Assembly (NCBI GenBank): GCA_019635585.1
Contig: JAHBZE010000001.1
Location: forward strand, 186,001 to 250,000
Length of the DNA stretch: 64,000 bases
Direction of reading: 5' to 3'
DNA from: Xanthobacteraceae bacterium
GTDB taxonomy: Bacteria > Pseudomonadota > Alphaproteobacteria > Rhizobiales > Xanthobacteraceae
Part shown: one piece after another, positions 10,124 to 18,473 of the stretch
Position numbering within the stretch: the stretch's first letter is position 1
How the letters are laid out: each line of letters starts with the position of its first letter
The notes under the pieces: model-generated
Seen by the model: only the letters and a program-made list of their open reading frames with translations
Databases searched by the model: none
What the model was told of the DNA's origin: nothing
Position numbers and translations under genes: made by a program

Positions 10124-10567
10124 TCAGGCTTTCGTGCAGCCGGGCCAGGCTTCGCTCTCCATCCAGGCTTCGTAAGCAGCGGCGATCGCTTCGCCGGTCA
10201 CGAGTCCAGCGCGCCATTCATCCCTGACGGGCTTTACCAGCAACATCCAACCTCCGCCGTAACAATCGTCGTTGATCAGCGCGGTATTGCGCTTCGCTTC
10301 CTCATTGACTGCCTTGACCACGCCGTCGAAGGCACATCGGATCGACCCAATCCATTTCGCGCTCTCGACGGCGGCGAACGCACGTCCTTTCTCGAATTCG
10401 GTTCCTGGCCGCTTCGGCGTAAACACGATTACCTCGCGCGCGAGCGCGACACCGACCTGCGTCATTCCCGCACGAACCAATCCGCCTTCTGCCGGCGCGT
10501 ACCAGACGTGGCGCTCGACGTCGTAGAATAGGTCGTTGGGGAAGGAGCATCCACGAACAATGGGCAC
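10124..10567 (-). CDS. GcvH-like lipoyl-carrier protein
   Basis: A 147-residue protein with the single-hybrid-motif fold of glycine cleavage H proteins: the swinging-arm lysine is K71 in AVESAKWIGSIRC, matching ESVK in GcvH, with the GVV-x-AVN return strand after it. No gcvT or gcvP lies nearby; the neighbours are a lipoate-ligase homologue and a DsrE-like protein, which is the company kept by lipoate-binding proteins of sulfur-transfer (sHdr-type) systems rather than by glycine cleavage. Start: GTG at 10567, with TAGGAG (including the DsrE stop codon) as ribosome site. It is the last gene of the long Fdh/Sel operon. The role is inferred, not shown. Confidence 0.75.
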   Translation of the reverse strand: MPIVRGCSFPNDLFYDVERHVWYAPAEGGLVRAGMTQVGVALAREVIVFTPKRPGTEFEKGRAFAAVESAKWIGSIRCAFDGVVKAVNEEAKRNTALINDDCYGGGWMLLVKPVRDEWRAGLVTGEAIAAAYEAWMESEAWPGCTKA

Positions 10568-10575
10568 GTGAGCTC

Positions 10576-10953
10576 CTAGTACGTCAGGACGCGATACTCG
10601 TCGCCCATGATACGCTCGATCATGTCGGCGGCACCCATCATGCCAGCACACTCAGGCACCAGATTGTCTTCCGAAATATCGAATAGGTCCATGTTCGCAG
10701 GACAGGCCCAGAACTTCGCGCCGTGATCGTGCGCCTCCCTGATCCAGTCATAGACCGTCTTCGGGTGGCCCTGCTTTACATGCAGCTTCTCGGCAACGCC
10801 CTTGATCAGGAGCTTGCCTGACGTGGCGGCAAGCACGACATCCACTTCGTAATCGAGCGCGGCGGCGACGGCGGCGTGATAGAAGGGCGCAGCGAGCTCT
10901 TCTCCGTTCTTCGGGTCGGTATTGACGAGAACGACAAGCAGTTTGCGCTTCAT
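10576..10953 (-). CDS. DsrE/DsrF-like small sulfur-relay protein
   Basis: A 125-residue alpha/beta protein of the DsrE/F-like superfamily: an N-terminal strand (KRKLLVVLVNTD), LIKGVAEKL in the middle, and two conserved-looking cysteines at C84 (FWACPANM) and C102 (VPECAGMM). DsrE-type proteins pass persulfide sulfur between carriers such as TusA; C84 is at the usual sulfur-carrying position. Its start ATG overlaps the lipoate-ligase stop (ATGA), and the lipoyl carrier starts 8 bp after its stop, so the three are co-translated. A TusA-like protein is encoded on the far side of fdhG at 24.6 kb. Family moderately sure; partner unknown. Confidence 0.65.
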   Translation of the reverse strand: MKRKLLVVLVNTDPKNGEELAAPFYHAAVAAALDYEVDVVLAATSGKLLIKGVAEKLHVKQGHPKTVYDWIREAHDHGAKFWACPANMDLFDISEDNLVPECAGMMGAADMIERIMGDEYRVLTY

Positions 10954-11690
10954 GCGGCGACCCTCGCCTCACCGGAGAAAACAAAGTCGTCGCGGCCATA
11001 TTCGCGATCGAATAAATCAGCCGCGCGATTCAATTCTCCCTCGGAAAATTTGGATTGCTCCGGCACGCGATCGAGTGCGTCAGCAATGGCGCTTTCGACC
11101 AACGCAATCACATCAGGCTCCTCGGGCCCTTGTGATATTTCGGAAGCGAGCGAAGTTACATGATCCTCGACTGACGGAAGATTCAGGACCGACGCCATCG
11201 CCTCGAGATCTGGCGCATAAAGCAACGAGCCCTGATAAACCAGCGTTTCGCCATCGCTGTAGCCGCTCGCCCCGGCGATCTTGCGGGAACCAACAATGAC
11301 ATCGTTCTCGGGACGAAATTGGGCGGTCACGCCAAATCGAGACAGCGCCGCGGCCAACGCACCGCATACGCGTCGCGCCAGCGCATGCATCCCGCCCGCA
11401 TCGCGCCTTGAAATCAGCAGATCCCACGTCACCACGCCGCGATCCATATAGACCGCTCCGCCGCCGGTTATGCGTCGGGCAATTTCAATCCCCCGTGCGC
11501 TGCATTCCGACAGATCAATTGCGGTGGCAGCATCCTGATTGCATCCGAGCAAGACCGCGCGCGGATAGCGGTAAATCCGAAGAGTGTCGGATACCCGGCC
11601 CTCGCCATGCAGTTCCGCCATCGCTGCCGTGAGCGCGATGTTGCGGCGCGCACCAAAGCCTTCGTCACGGAGCAGGCGTAGCGCCTTCAT
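10950..11690 (-). CDS. Lipoate-protein ligase A family protein
   Basis: A 246-residue member of the biotin/lipoate ligase fold that attaches lipoate (or octanoate) to a lipoyl-domain lysine. RRITGGGAVYMDRG at about 72-85 is the ligand-binding loop, and GSRKIAGASGY with K137 holds the catalytic lysine. There is no separate C-terminal accessory domain of the E. coli LplA type, as in small LplA/LipM-like enzymes. The start ATG at 11690 overlaps the preceding stop (ATGA), and its own stop overlaps the DsrE start. The GcvH-like protein two genes downstream is the obvious substrate. Family sure, specificity inferred. Confidence 0.85.
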   Translation of the reverse strand: MKALRLLRDEGFGARRNIALTAAMAELHGEGRVSDTLRIYRYPRAVLLGCNQDAATAIDLSECSARGIEIARRITGGGAVYMDRGVVTWDLLISRRDAGGMHALARRVCGALAAALSRFGVTAQFRPENDVIVGSRKIAGASGYSDGETLVYQGSLLYAPDLEAMASVLNLPSVEDHVTSLASEISQGPEEPDVIALVESAIADALDRVPEQSKFSEGELNRAADLFDREYGRDDFVFSGEARVAA

Positions 11691-12082
11691 TGCGGCTGCG
11701 CCTCCTCGATCTTCAGCCGACGGCCCCATTTATCGAAGAAATTGCCTTCGTTCAGCACGAGCCGGTCTTCGGCAATCCGGTTCTCCAGAATCCGAAGCGC
11801 TGCGCGTGCCTGGTCGTCCTCAAGGAGGCTGTCGTCTTGGTCGCGCATCGGCATGATCATGGCGCCGTCCCAGTTTACCTTGGCTCCGCGCATCATTTCA
11901 CTGAAACCGAGCCAGTCGATCTCGTTTCCGATCACATGCAGAAAGGTCGAGCGCAGCGGTACGACTTCGAGACCACCGATCGAAACCAGAACGACGAGCG
12001 CCGTAAACGGACCGGACTCCTCGAATTCCCCGGCAATCCAGTCATCGAACTTGAAGGGACGCTCGCTAGGCTCGTTCGACAA
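11687..12082 (-). CDS. Unknown 131-residue protein in the Fdh/Sel/lipoyl operon
   Basis: I do not recognise this family. The protein is acidic and soluble-looking, with no cysteine, no signal peptide and no membrane segment. A central patch (GPFTALVVLVSIGGLEVVPL) suggests a beta-sheet core, followed by a Trp/Gly-rich region and a charged C-terminal helix. The start is read as TTG at 12082 because GGAG sits 7 nt before it; this gives a 17-bp overlap with the upstream gene. Its stop overlaps the lipoate-ligase start (ATGA). Placement between selB and the ligase implies co-expression with both. Confidence 0.7.
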   Translation of the reverse strand: MSNEPSERPFKFDDWIAGEFEESGPFTALVVLVSIGGLEVVPLRSTFLHVIGNEIDWLGFSEMMRGAKVNWDGAMIMPMRDQDDSLLEDDQARAALRILENRIAEDRLVLNEGNFFDKWGRRLKIEEAQPQ

Positions 12083-12533
12083 GCGGCAGCTCCACTAACT
12101 GCTTTTCCATCACGCTCAGGAAAGGTATTTCGCGCTGCTGGGCAAACCACTCCTCGAAGGCCGCGAGCTCGCCTGCAATCTTCGCAACGTCCTCGGCCTT
12201 TGCTTCAGGCTTCGAAGACTCCCAAACGGCAAGCGCGACCGGCATGAACTTCGCCACGACATCACGCTGAAACTGACTACCGCCGGTCCAGTCGAGTTCC
12301 GAAAGAAACGCGTCACTCGCTTTCGCTTTTGCTTCGTCCTCGTCCTTCGCGTCGGTCACCGCCCGCGCAACCGATTTCATCAGGTTCATGCGCCGGAAGG
12401 CGAAGGCGCGTTGCTCTTCAAGCTCCTTGATGCGCTTCGCGATGTTCCTACGAAACTCGTCCTCCGCGACATTTGCCGCTTTCGCAAGCCGATCCAGCTC
12501 GGCAAAATAGTTCGCTAGTTCGGGATTGGTCAT
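12066..12533 (-). CDS. Unknown helical 155-residue protein directly after selB/selC
   Basis: I do not recognise this family. The sequence is almost wholly alpha-helical and highly charged (ELDRLAKAANVAEDEFRRNI, then KRIKELEEQRAFAFRRMNLM), with no cysteine or membrane span, suggesting a coiled-coil or helical-bundle partner protein. The ATG at 12533 has GGAG 9 nt upstream and overlaps the TGA of the selB frame as ATGA. The region between it and selC is only 20 bp, so it has no room for its own promoter unless that lies inside selC or selB. Confidence 0.7.
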   Translation of the reverse strand: MTNPELANYFAELDRLAKAANVAEDEFRRNIAKRIKELEEQRAFAFRRMNLMKSVARAVTDAKDEDEAKAKASDAFLSELDWTGGSQFQRDVVAKFMPVALAVWESSKPEAKAEDVAKIAGELAAFEEWFAQQREIPFLSVMEKQLVELPLVERA

Positions 12534-14602
12534 CGAACGTTGCTCCGTTTATCTGGCGGAAGAGAATGGGAGTCGAACCCACCAAGGACCGGCTCGCGGC
12601 CCTTCCCGGATTTGAAGTCCGGACGCCCCACCGGGGACGATGCTCTTCCAATTTCTTCGGCCGGTTGCTCCTCCGCCGTACGGCGGAAAAGATCGAGCCG
12701 GTGTTTGTTGATCCTGCGCAGATCCCCGCGGCGGATGGTGACGCCGTGGCGGTCGAAAAACTCCAGTATTTGAATCGCAACTTTGCGGCCATTGTCCAGT
12801 TGATCGCGCAACTGCGCGGCGTTGAAACTGCCGTCAGGTACCGCTGCCGCGATGCGGGTGCTGATGCCGACCATCTCCGCGACCGTGTTGCGCAGGAAGA
12901 AGTGATCATGTGCCACTTCATCCACTTTACCCATTCGCGACAACACTTTGAAAAGGCGCCGTATTTCCTGCTCCTTGACCTGCAATAGATTGGCGATGTC
13001 GCGCACCCGCGGCGGCCGGAAACGCTCGCCGCCGCCGATCATGGGCTGGATTTTCCTCCAGAGCGCGTCGTCCTCCGGCGTCAACCGCACCTCATGGCTC
13101 GCGAGCCGTACCCAGGCGCCCTCAAGCGCAATTTCCTTGATGCGCGCGAGTCCGTCCAGCACGGCGGCGAATGCCGGCGCGGGAAGCCGCGGCTCCATTT
13201 GCAGGCGTAGCTTCTCGAGACCGATCCCTGCAAGGTCCGGGTTCTCCTTATGGTAACGCTCGAGCGCCGTGCGGATTGCCTGCTTCAGGCGAAGCCAGCT
13301 TGACATGGAAAGCGCAAGCTCCGCCTTCGGCGTCGCCAGCCGTATGATTTCGGTGCGCTCGACGAGCCGTGCAATTTCCTGCGCTCCAAGCGCACGGTCG
13401 CGCGTGAAGGTCGAAAGCTCGACATAACCCGGCGCCTGATCGAGCAGCGCGGCCAGCGCCTGTTCCGGATCGCCAATGCTATAAGACTGCAACTGCGCAA
13501 TTCGCTCCGGCGTGCGGCGCTTTCGCGACGGCGCACGAAGATCGAGGAATTTTCCGCCTGCGATGGTGCGTTGCGCCGTGGTATCGCGCAGCACATATCG
13601 GTCGCCCGTCGCCGCGGCGATCGGTCTTTCCAACACAAGCTGGACCAGGGACTCTTGCCCTGGCGCCGCGGGTTCGTCACGCAGCAGAACAACGCGCGCG
13701 CCGATCTCGGACGCGGCGTGATGCAACCGCACCGGCATCCACTGGGTCAACGCACCCTTCTCCGAAGCCAGCACGCGCACGGAAACGTCGATACGATCGG
13801 TCGGCGCGTTGAGACCGGGATCCATCACGACGTCGCCGCGCGAAATCGCCTCCTTCGTGATTTTTTCGCCCGCGAGATTCAACGCGCAGCGATCGCCAGC
13901 AATACCGGACTCCGCCGGCTTATTCTGCGCGTGAATTGCGCGCACGCGCGCGGTCAGGCCCGACGGACCGATCACCACCGGATCGCCGACGGCGACACGC
14001 CCCGACAACACGGTTCCGGTGACGACCGTGCCCGCGCCAGGCATGGTGAAAGCACGGTCGACCGCGAGCCGGAAACGTCCATCTGCCGGACGGCGGGCAA
14101 TCTTCGCTGCCGCCGCGAACAGCTTCGCCCGCAACTCGTCGATGCCCTGCCCGGTTGTATTGGAAACCGTTACCAATTCAGCGTCGCGCAGCGCGGTCGG
14201 CGCTAGCGCGTTCGCGATCTGCACCCGCACTTCGGCAAGACGATCAGGAGTCACGAGATCGGTCTTCGTAATCGCGACGATACCCTGATCGATACCGAGC
14301 AGATCGATGATCGCGAGATGCTCCGCCGTCTGCGGCATTACGCCGTCATCGGCGGCAACGACGAGCAACGCGTAGTCGATGCCGGTCGCGCCCGCGAGCA
14401 TGTTGTGGACGAACTTCTCGTGACCCGGCACATCGACGAAGCCGAGCGTGGTTTCGTCGATGCCGGGGAGATAAGCGAAGCCTAGATCGATCGAGATACC
14501 GCGCTTCTTCTCTTCCTTTAGCCGGTCGGTGTCCACGCCGGTGATTGCGCGCACCAGCGACGTTTTACCATGATCGATGTGGCCCGCGCTGCCAATAATC
14601 AT
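12530..14602 (-). CDS. selB: Selenocysteine-specific elongation factor SelB, frame running through selC
   Basis: SelB is the EF-Tu-like GTPase that brings Sec-tRNA to a UGA next to a SECIS hairpin. The GTPase motifs are [12 protein letters not shown] (G1), DVPGHEKF (G3) and ITKTD (G4). EF-Tu-like beta-barrel domains and then winged-helix SECIS-binding domains follow. The ATG at 14602 overlaps the Sel1-gene stop (ATGA); there is in-frame sequence upstream but no reason to use it. The frame gives 690 residues against 614 in E. coli. Residues from about 652 to 683 are the translation of the tRNA-Sec gene itself, and the frame stops at 12532-12530 in an ATGA overlap with the next gene. Function certain; the true C-terminus is a question. 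Confidence 0.93.
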   Translation of the reverse strand: MIIGSAGHIDHGKTSLVRAITGVDTDRLKEEKKRGISIDLGFAYLPGIDETTLGFVDVPGHEKFVHNMLAGATGIDYALLVVAADDGVMPQTAEHLAIIDLLGIDQGIVAITKTDLVTPDRLAEVRVQIANALAPTALRDAELVTVSNTTGQGIDELRAKLFAAAAKIARRPADGRFRLAVDRAFTMPGAGTVVTGTVLSGRVAVGDPVVIGPSGLTARVRAIHAQNKPAESGIAGDRCALNLAGEKITKEAISRGDVVMDPGLNAPTDRIDVSVRVLASEKGALTQWMPVRLHHAASEIGARVVLLRDEPAAPGQESLVQLVLERPIAAATGDRYVLRDTTAQRTIAGGKFLDLRAPSRKRRTPERIAQLQSYSIGDPEQALAALLDQAPGYVELSTFTRDRALGAQEIARLVERTEIIRLATPKAELALSMSSWLRLKQAIRTALERYHKENPDLAGIGLEKLRLQMEPRLPAPAFAAVLDGLARIKEIALEGAWVRLASHEVRLTPEDDALWRKIQPMIGGGERFRPPRVRDIANLLQVKEQEIRRLFKVLSRMGKVDEVAHDHFFLRNTVAEMVGISTRIAAAVPDGSFNAAQLRDQLDNGRKVAIQILEFFDRHGVTIRRGDLRRINKHRLDLFRRTAEEQPAEEIGRASSPVGRPDFKSGKGREPVLGGFDSHSLPPDKRSNVR
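12554..12649 (-). tRNA. selC: tRNA-Sec (UCA anticodon)
   Basis: The minus strand from 12649 to 12554 folds as a selenocysteine tRNA of 96 nt with encoded CCA. The acceptor stem starts GGAAGAG and closes with CTCTTCC-G-CCA. An extended D stem (CCCC/GGGG with a GGT loop) follows. The anticodon arm is CCGGA-CTTCAAA-TCCGG with TCA at 12615-12613. There is a long variable arm (GGGCCG...CCGGTCC) and the T loop TTCGACT. It is nearly superimposable on E. coli selC. It decodes UGA in fdhG. The whole gene lies inside the 3' end of the selB reading frame on the same strand. Confidence 0.97.
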
Positions 14603-15375
14603 GACACTGGCTCCGGCAACGGCATTTCGGCGAGCTTTTTCGCCCGCTCCTTGTCCGCCTCGCTCATCGATGCGCGCACCGGATCGATGAACGGTGTCGC
14701 GAGTTGACTTCCGCCATATTGCCCGCGCAACAGCCACATCAAGGCAGACACCGGATTGCGTTCCACGCCAGCGCCGAGATGAAACGCCGCGCCCAACATC
14801 GCCTGCGCGTCCGCGTCGCCGCGTGCGGCGGCCTTGTCCCACCAGCGTACGGCTTCGGCTGAGTCACGCTCAACGCCGAGCGCGTTATGATAAATCATGC
14901 CGAGACGCGTCATCGAGGCCGCGTTGTCTTGCGCGGCGGCGGCTTCCGCCCAGCGCTTCGATTCCACATAGCTCGGCGGAATGATCTCGCCTTCGATCAG
15001 CATCCAGGAAAGCATGTCCTGCGCCGTGGCGTCGCCCTGCTCGGCCGCAGCGAGATAAAGCTCCGCGGCACGCGCCGCGCTCTCCTCCACGCCTTCACCC
15101 TTGAAATAAGCGGCGGCCAGATTTCGCTGGCCGGCCGGATCGCCATTTTCGGCGGCGAGCGTCAGCCATTTGATCGCGAGCGCCGGGTCGCGTTCGACCC
15201 CCAGCCCCTCAGAAAAACATGCGCCGATATTGTTCTGTGCACGTGCGACGCCCTGATGCGCGAGCGGCCCCCAGATGCCGAGCGCTGTCTCGTAGTCGCC
15301 CTGCTGCGAGGCTTCAAAGGCCACAGCCATCTGCTCGGCGACAGTCCCTTTCTTTTTTCCCGACAGCCACGCCAT
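14599..15375 (-). CDS. Sel1-like (TPR-type) repeat protein
   Basis: A 258-residue protein made of at least five Sel1-like repeats of about 36 residues (patterns such as AQNNIGACFSEGLGVERDPA, then AMLGAAFHLGAGVERNPVSA). These form a solenoid for protein-protein contact. There is no signal peptide or lipobox, so it is probably cytoplasmic. It sits between selA and selB with 1- and 4-bp overlaps (TGATG and ATGA), so translation of the three is coupled. The start is ATG at 15375; a GTG at 15378 is possible. The Sel1 repeat name comes from a eukaryotic protein and has nothing to do with selenium, but the position suggests a role in Sec insertion or Fdh assembly. Confidence 0.8.
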   Translation of the reverse strand: MAWLSGKKKGTVAEQMAVAFEASQQGDYETALGIWGPLAHQGVARAQNNIGACFSEGLGVERDPALAIKWLTLAAENGDPAGQRNLAAAYFKGEGVEESAARAAELYLAAAEQGDATAQDMLSWMLIEGEIIPPSYVESKRWAEAAAAQDNAASMTRLGMIYHNALGVERDSAEAVRWWDKAAARGDADAQAMLGAAFHLGAGVERNPVSALMWLLRGQYGGSQLATPFIDPVRASMSEADKERAKKLAEMPLPEPVS

Positions 15376-16781
15376 CACGACGCCTCCGCGCGAAGCGACG
15401 CGAGATTGTCGAGGAAGCCTTTTTCATTCTCGAGGCAACGAAGGTCGAAAACCAACGCCTGCTCCTCGATGCGTCCGACGACCGGCGACGGCAACGCACG
15501 AAAGGCGCCCGCGAGTGCTGCGATCTCGCGGCCGCTTTTCGATTTCGCGCGGATCGCAATACCCGCACTCGGGATCGTCTCCTGCGGCAGCGAGCCGGAA
15601 CCGATCTGGCTCGAGCAGGCGATCACCGAGGTCTCGTAAGCATCCCCGGCCGCTTTCGCGACAGCGGGAAGTAGCTTGTTCGCGAGCGCTTCAACGTCCT
15701 TCTTCTTGCGCGCAAGCAGCCGCAGCGTCGGAAGCGTTTCCGCGATGGTATCGGGATTGCGGTACAGCCGCAGCGTCGCTTCGAGCGCGGCAAGCCGGAT
15801 TTTATCAATGCGCAGCGCGCGCTTCATCGGGTTCTTGTTGATCTTCTCGATCAGTTCTTTCTTGCCGACGATGAAGCCCGCCTGCGGCCCGCCAAGCAGC
15901 TTGTCGCCCGAAAACGTGACAAGGCCCGCGCCTTCACTGACTGCTTCGGCAACCGTCGGCTCATGCGAAAGCCCGTATTTCGAAAGATCGATCAGCGTTC
16001 CCGCACCGAGGTCGTTCACAAGCGGTACTTTGTGTTTCGCCGCGATTGAGGCGAGTTTGTCGGCCTTCACCTCCTTGGTGAAGCCCTCGATCCGGTAGTT
16101 TGAGGTATGTACCTTCAGGATCATCCCCGTCTTGGGGCTAATCGCGTTGTTGTAATCCTTTTCGTGCGTGCGGTTGGTCGTCCCTACTTCGACGAGCTTC
16201 GCGCCCGCGCGCGACATGATCTCCGGCATGCGGAAGGCGCCGCCGATCTCGATCAACTCGCCGCGCGAGACGATTGCTTCCTTGCACTTCGCCAATGTGT
16301 TCAGCACCAGCAATACGGCGGCGGCATTGTTGTTGACGACGGTCGCGTCTTCTGCGCCGGTCAACTCGCACAGAAGATCGCGGATCAGCGCGTCGCGCTC
16401 TCCCCGCTTTCCGGCCTTAAGGTCGAACTCGAGCGCAAGCGCTTCGCGCATCGCGACGCATGCCGCTTCGATCGCGGCTTCCGCGAGCACGGCACGGCCG
16501 AGATTTGTATGCAGCACCGTGCCGGTCAGATTGAATACGGGGCGAACCTTCGGCAACGCCTCCTGCTCAAGATGCCGTGCGGCTTTCGCGGCGATCGTGT
16601 CAGCGCCGACCGGCGTCGATCCGTTGCCGCGCATTTTCTCGCGTGCATCGGCAATCGTGACGCGCACCGCCTTGAGCACGGACTGCCGGCCATATTCGCC
16701 GATCGCCGCGATTGCCGCAGCGGTCTTCAGCACTTCGTCGACCGAAGGAATTTGACGGAGAGCTGCGGCATCCCTGCGCAA
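15375..16781 (-). CDS. selA: L-seryl-tRNA(Sec) selenium transferase
   Basis: SelA is the PLP enzyme that converts Ser-tRNA(Sec) to Sec-tRNA(Sec) using selenophosphate. The protein has 468 residues (E. coli 463). The PLP lysine is in TFSGDKLLGGPQAG, and the family stretch FNLTGTVLHTNLGRAVL near residue 85 is intact. The start is taken as TTG at 16781 with GAGG upstream; no ATG fits in frame between it and the fdhE stop. It begins 10 bp after fdhE and overlaps the Sel1-repeat gene, within the fdhE-selA-Sel1-selB-selC run. Confidence 0.96.
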   Translation of the reverse strand: MRRDAAALRQIPSVDEVLKTAAAIAAIGEYGRQSVLKAVRVTIADAREKMRGNGSTPVGADTIAAKAARHLEQEALPKVRPVFNLTGTVLHTNLGRAVLAEAAIEAACVAMREALALEFDLKAGKRGERDALIRDLLCELTGAEDATVVNNNAAAVLLVLNTLAKCKEAIVSRGELIEIGGAFRMPEIMSRAGAKLVEVGTTNRTHEKDYNNAISPKTGMILKVHTSNYRIEGFTKEVKADKLASIAAKHKVPLVNDLGAGTLIDLSKYGLSHEPTVAEAVSEGAGLVTFSGDKLLGGPQAGFIVGKKELIEKINKNPMKRALRIDKIRLAALEATLRLYRNPDTIAETLPTLRLLARKKKDVEALANKLLPAVAKAAGDAYETSVIACSSQIGSGSLPQETIPSAGIAIRAKSKSGREIAALAGAFRALPSPVVGRIEEQALVFDLRCLENEKGFLDNLASLRAEAS

Positions 16782-16791
16782 AGGCTTCGCC

Positions 16792-17703
16792 TCAATAGCC
16801 GATCAGAAACGGGTTGACCCCGCCCCTGCGAAAGCCGAGCTCCTGCACCATCAGGTCGAGGCCAAGACTCGCCACGTCGTCGGCGATCGGCTCGAGGTCG
16901 CGGTTTTTCTGCTCGTAAAGCACTTTCACGTAACCGCGGCAGTCTTCGCAGATTTCGGCCTTGATGACGCCTTCGCTACCCTCGATCTCTTGATACTGCA
17001 TCTTGCGGTTCGAGCCGCAGAGCGTGCATTGCAGGCGAATGTAGTTCCAAAGCGTCCCGCATAACGCGCACGCACAGAAACGCGTGCCGTCCGCGCCGGC
17101 CCAGCCGACCACCATCGTGCTCGAAGGCGCTCCGCCGCAGGATGGGCAGATGCCATGTCCGAGATCGGTCAGCGACTTCTCGTCAAGTTTCGACGCAAGC
17201 CGCACGAAATGAACCTGGAGTGCCGCGGCAACGAATACGTGCTCGGCCAGCGCCTCGAACGGGATCGCGTCGGCAAGCACGTTATGAATCATCATGTCGC
17301 GCGCCGCACGCTCTGTCGCCTTCACGCGGACGAGCGCGGCATTCGCCTCCGCCGGCATTTCCAGAAGTTCGATGCGCGCGAGCAGGCGCTCGAATGCCTG
17401 ATCGAAGGCGTCATCCGGATTGAACGCATTGCGGTCGAGCGGCGGCATTCCGTGGTCGTGCGCGCGCGAAAGCGTGGCGGCGTCGGGCATTCGCGGTTCC
17501 GGCAAACCCTGCTGCACGTCCGACTGTGCCTGCGAAATTCCGGCAAGCAGTTTCAGATAAGGTTCGAGTTGATGACCGGTTGCGAGCGCACGAAAGCGCG
17601 CTGCGCGATCGGCGAATAGCCTCGCGGGATCCGGCAATCTGACAAAGGGGGGCTTTGCAATAGTCCCGATGATTGAAGGATCGGGTTCGATGTTCGCAGA
17701 CAT
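16792..17703 (-). CDS. fdhE: Formate dehydrogenase accessory protein FdhE
   Basis: FdhE is a rubredoxin-like iron protein needed to assemble respiratory (Tat-exported) formate dehydrogenases. The 303-residue protein carries the four characteristic CxxC pairs in its C-terminal half (CPSCGG, CALCG, CTLCGS, CEDCRGY). It follows fdhI after about 98 bp that contain a terminator-like hairpin, and leads directly into selA. FdhD, the sulfurtransferase normally required as well, is not in this window. Confidence 0.93.
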   Translation of the reverse strand: MSANIEPDPSIIGTIAKPPFVRLPDPARLFADRAARFRALATGHQLEPYLKLLAGISQAQSDVQQGLPEPRMPDAATLSRAHDHGMPPLDRNAFNPDDAFDQAFERLLARIELLEMPAEANAALVRVKATERAARDMMIHNVLADAIPFEALAEHVFVAAALQVHFVRLASKLDEKSLTDLGHGICPSCGGAPSSTMVVGWAGADGTRFCACALCGTLWNYIRLQCTLCGSNRKMQYQEIEGSEGVIKAEICEDCRGYVKVLYEQKNRDLEPIADDVASLGLDLMVQELGFRRGGVNPFLIGY

Positions 17704-17743
17704 TACTCAACCTCACGAACCGCACCGGTCACGTGGCGCGTCT

Positions 17744-17783
17744 CAAAAGAAAGGCGCCGGTAGCTATTATAGCAACCGGCGCC
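17744..17783 (-). terminator. Terminator-like hairpin between fdhI and fdhE
   Basis: On the minus strand GGCGCCGGT (17783-17775) pairs with ACCGGCGCC (17761-17753), with inner GCTAT/ATAGC pairing, followed by TTTCTTTTG. It stands exactly between the structural fdh genes and the accessory/sel genes, so it probably cuts down read-through from fdhGHI into fdhE-selA. Confidence 0.75.
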
Positions 17784-17801
17784 CGTAATTGCAGCGTATA
17801 T

Positions 17802-18470
17802 TTACTTGCCCGAGACGAGTTCCCGGAGCCACTTGCGATGATGGCGCCATGCCCAGCCGCCGGTTACCCGGCCGCGGGTCATTGCGCTGATCGTGCCGCG
17901 GACCCAGATCGCCGCATAAACGTGAACGATCCAGACACAGATCGCCATCACCGCAGCGATGGCGTGAACCAGCACGGCGACACGGCGCTGTTCGACGGAG
18001 AAGTAGCCGCCGAAATACTGTTCCCAGACGCCGATGCCGCTCACAATCAGAACGACGATCAGGACGGACATCGACCAGAACACCATCTTCTGGCCAGCGT
18101 TGTACTTGCCGACCTCCGGAAGGTTTTCCTCGTTGCTCGTCACAACGTCCTTGATCTTCTTCAGCCAGACATTGTCCGTGTGCTCCCAGAGATTGAGTTT
18201 CCAGAAGCGGATGAACAGGCCGAGAAAACCGAAGAACAAGATCACGCCGATCCAGGGATGGATCGCGCGGGTATTCGGGCCGCCGCCGAACAGGCCGGTG
18301 AGCCAGTACAGCGACGGGTGGAACAGTGCGAGACCGGAAATGGCGAGGAGCACGAGGCTCGCCGCCGTAATCCAGTGGTTGATGCGCGCGCCGGTGGTGT
18401 AGCGGTCGACGACTACGGGATCGCCTTTGTGTACCGCATCGCCCGGAGCGACCTCAGTTGCTCTTGCCAT
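17802..18470 (-). CDS. fdhI: Formate dehydrogenase, cytochrome b556 (gamma) subunit
   Basis: The 222-residue membrane subunit takes electrons from the beta subunit and passes them through two b haems to quinone. Four membrane spans are clear (for example ITAASLVLLAISGLALF and VLVHAIAAVMAICVWIVHVY). Likely haem-ligand histidines are in RINHW, AIHPWIG, LVHAI and IVHVYAA, as in E. coli FdnI. It starts 3 bp after the beta-subunit stop and ends the fdhGHI unit before a terminator-like hairpin. Confidence 0.93.
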   Translation of the reverse strand: MARATEVAPGDAVHKGDPVVVDRYTTGARINHWITAASLVLLAISGLALFHPSLYWLTGLFGGGPNTRAIHPWIGVILFFGFLGLFIRFWKLNLWEHTDNVWLKKIKDVVTSNEENLPEVGKYNAGQKMVFWSMSVLIVVLIVSGIGVWEQYFGGYFSVEQRRVAVLVHAIAAVMAICVWIVHVYAAIWVRGTISAMTRGRVTGGWAWRHHRKWLRELVSGK

Positions 18471-18473
18471 GGC

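Noticed and set aside
10124-10567. Lipoyl carrier as glycine cleavage H protein (gcvH)
   Set aside because: The lipoyl motif fits, but no gcvT/gcvP adjoins it and the neighbours are sulfur-relay and selenium genes; the name would imply a role not supported here.
12554-12649. The translated tRNA-Sec segment as a genuine SelB domain
   Set aside because: The residues are simply the tRNA read in one frame; whether they are translated is raised as a finding, but no domain is claimed.
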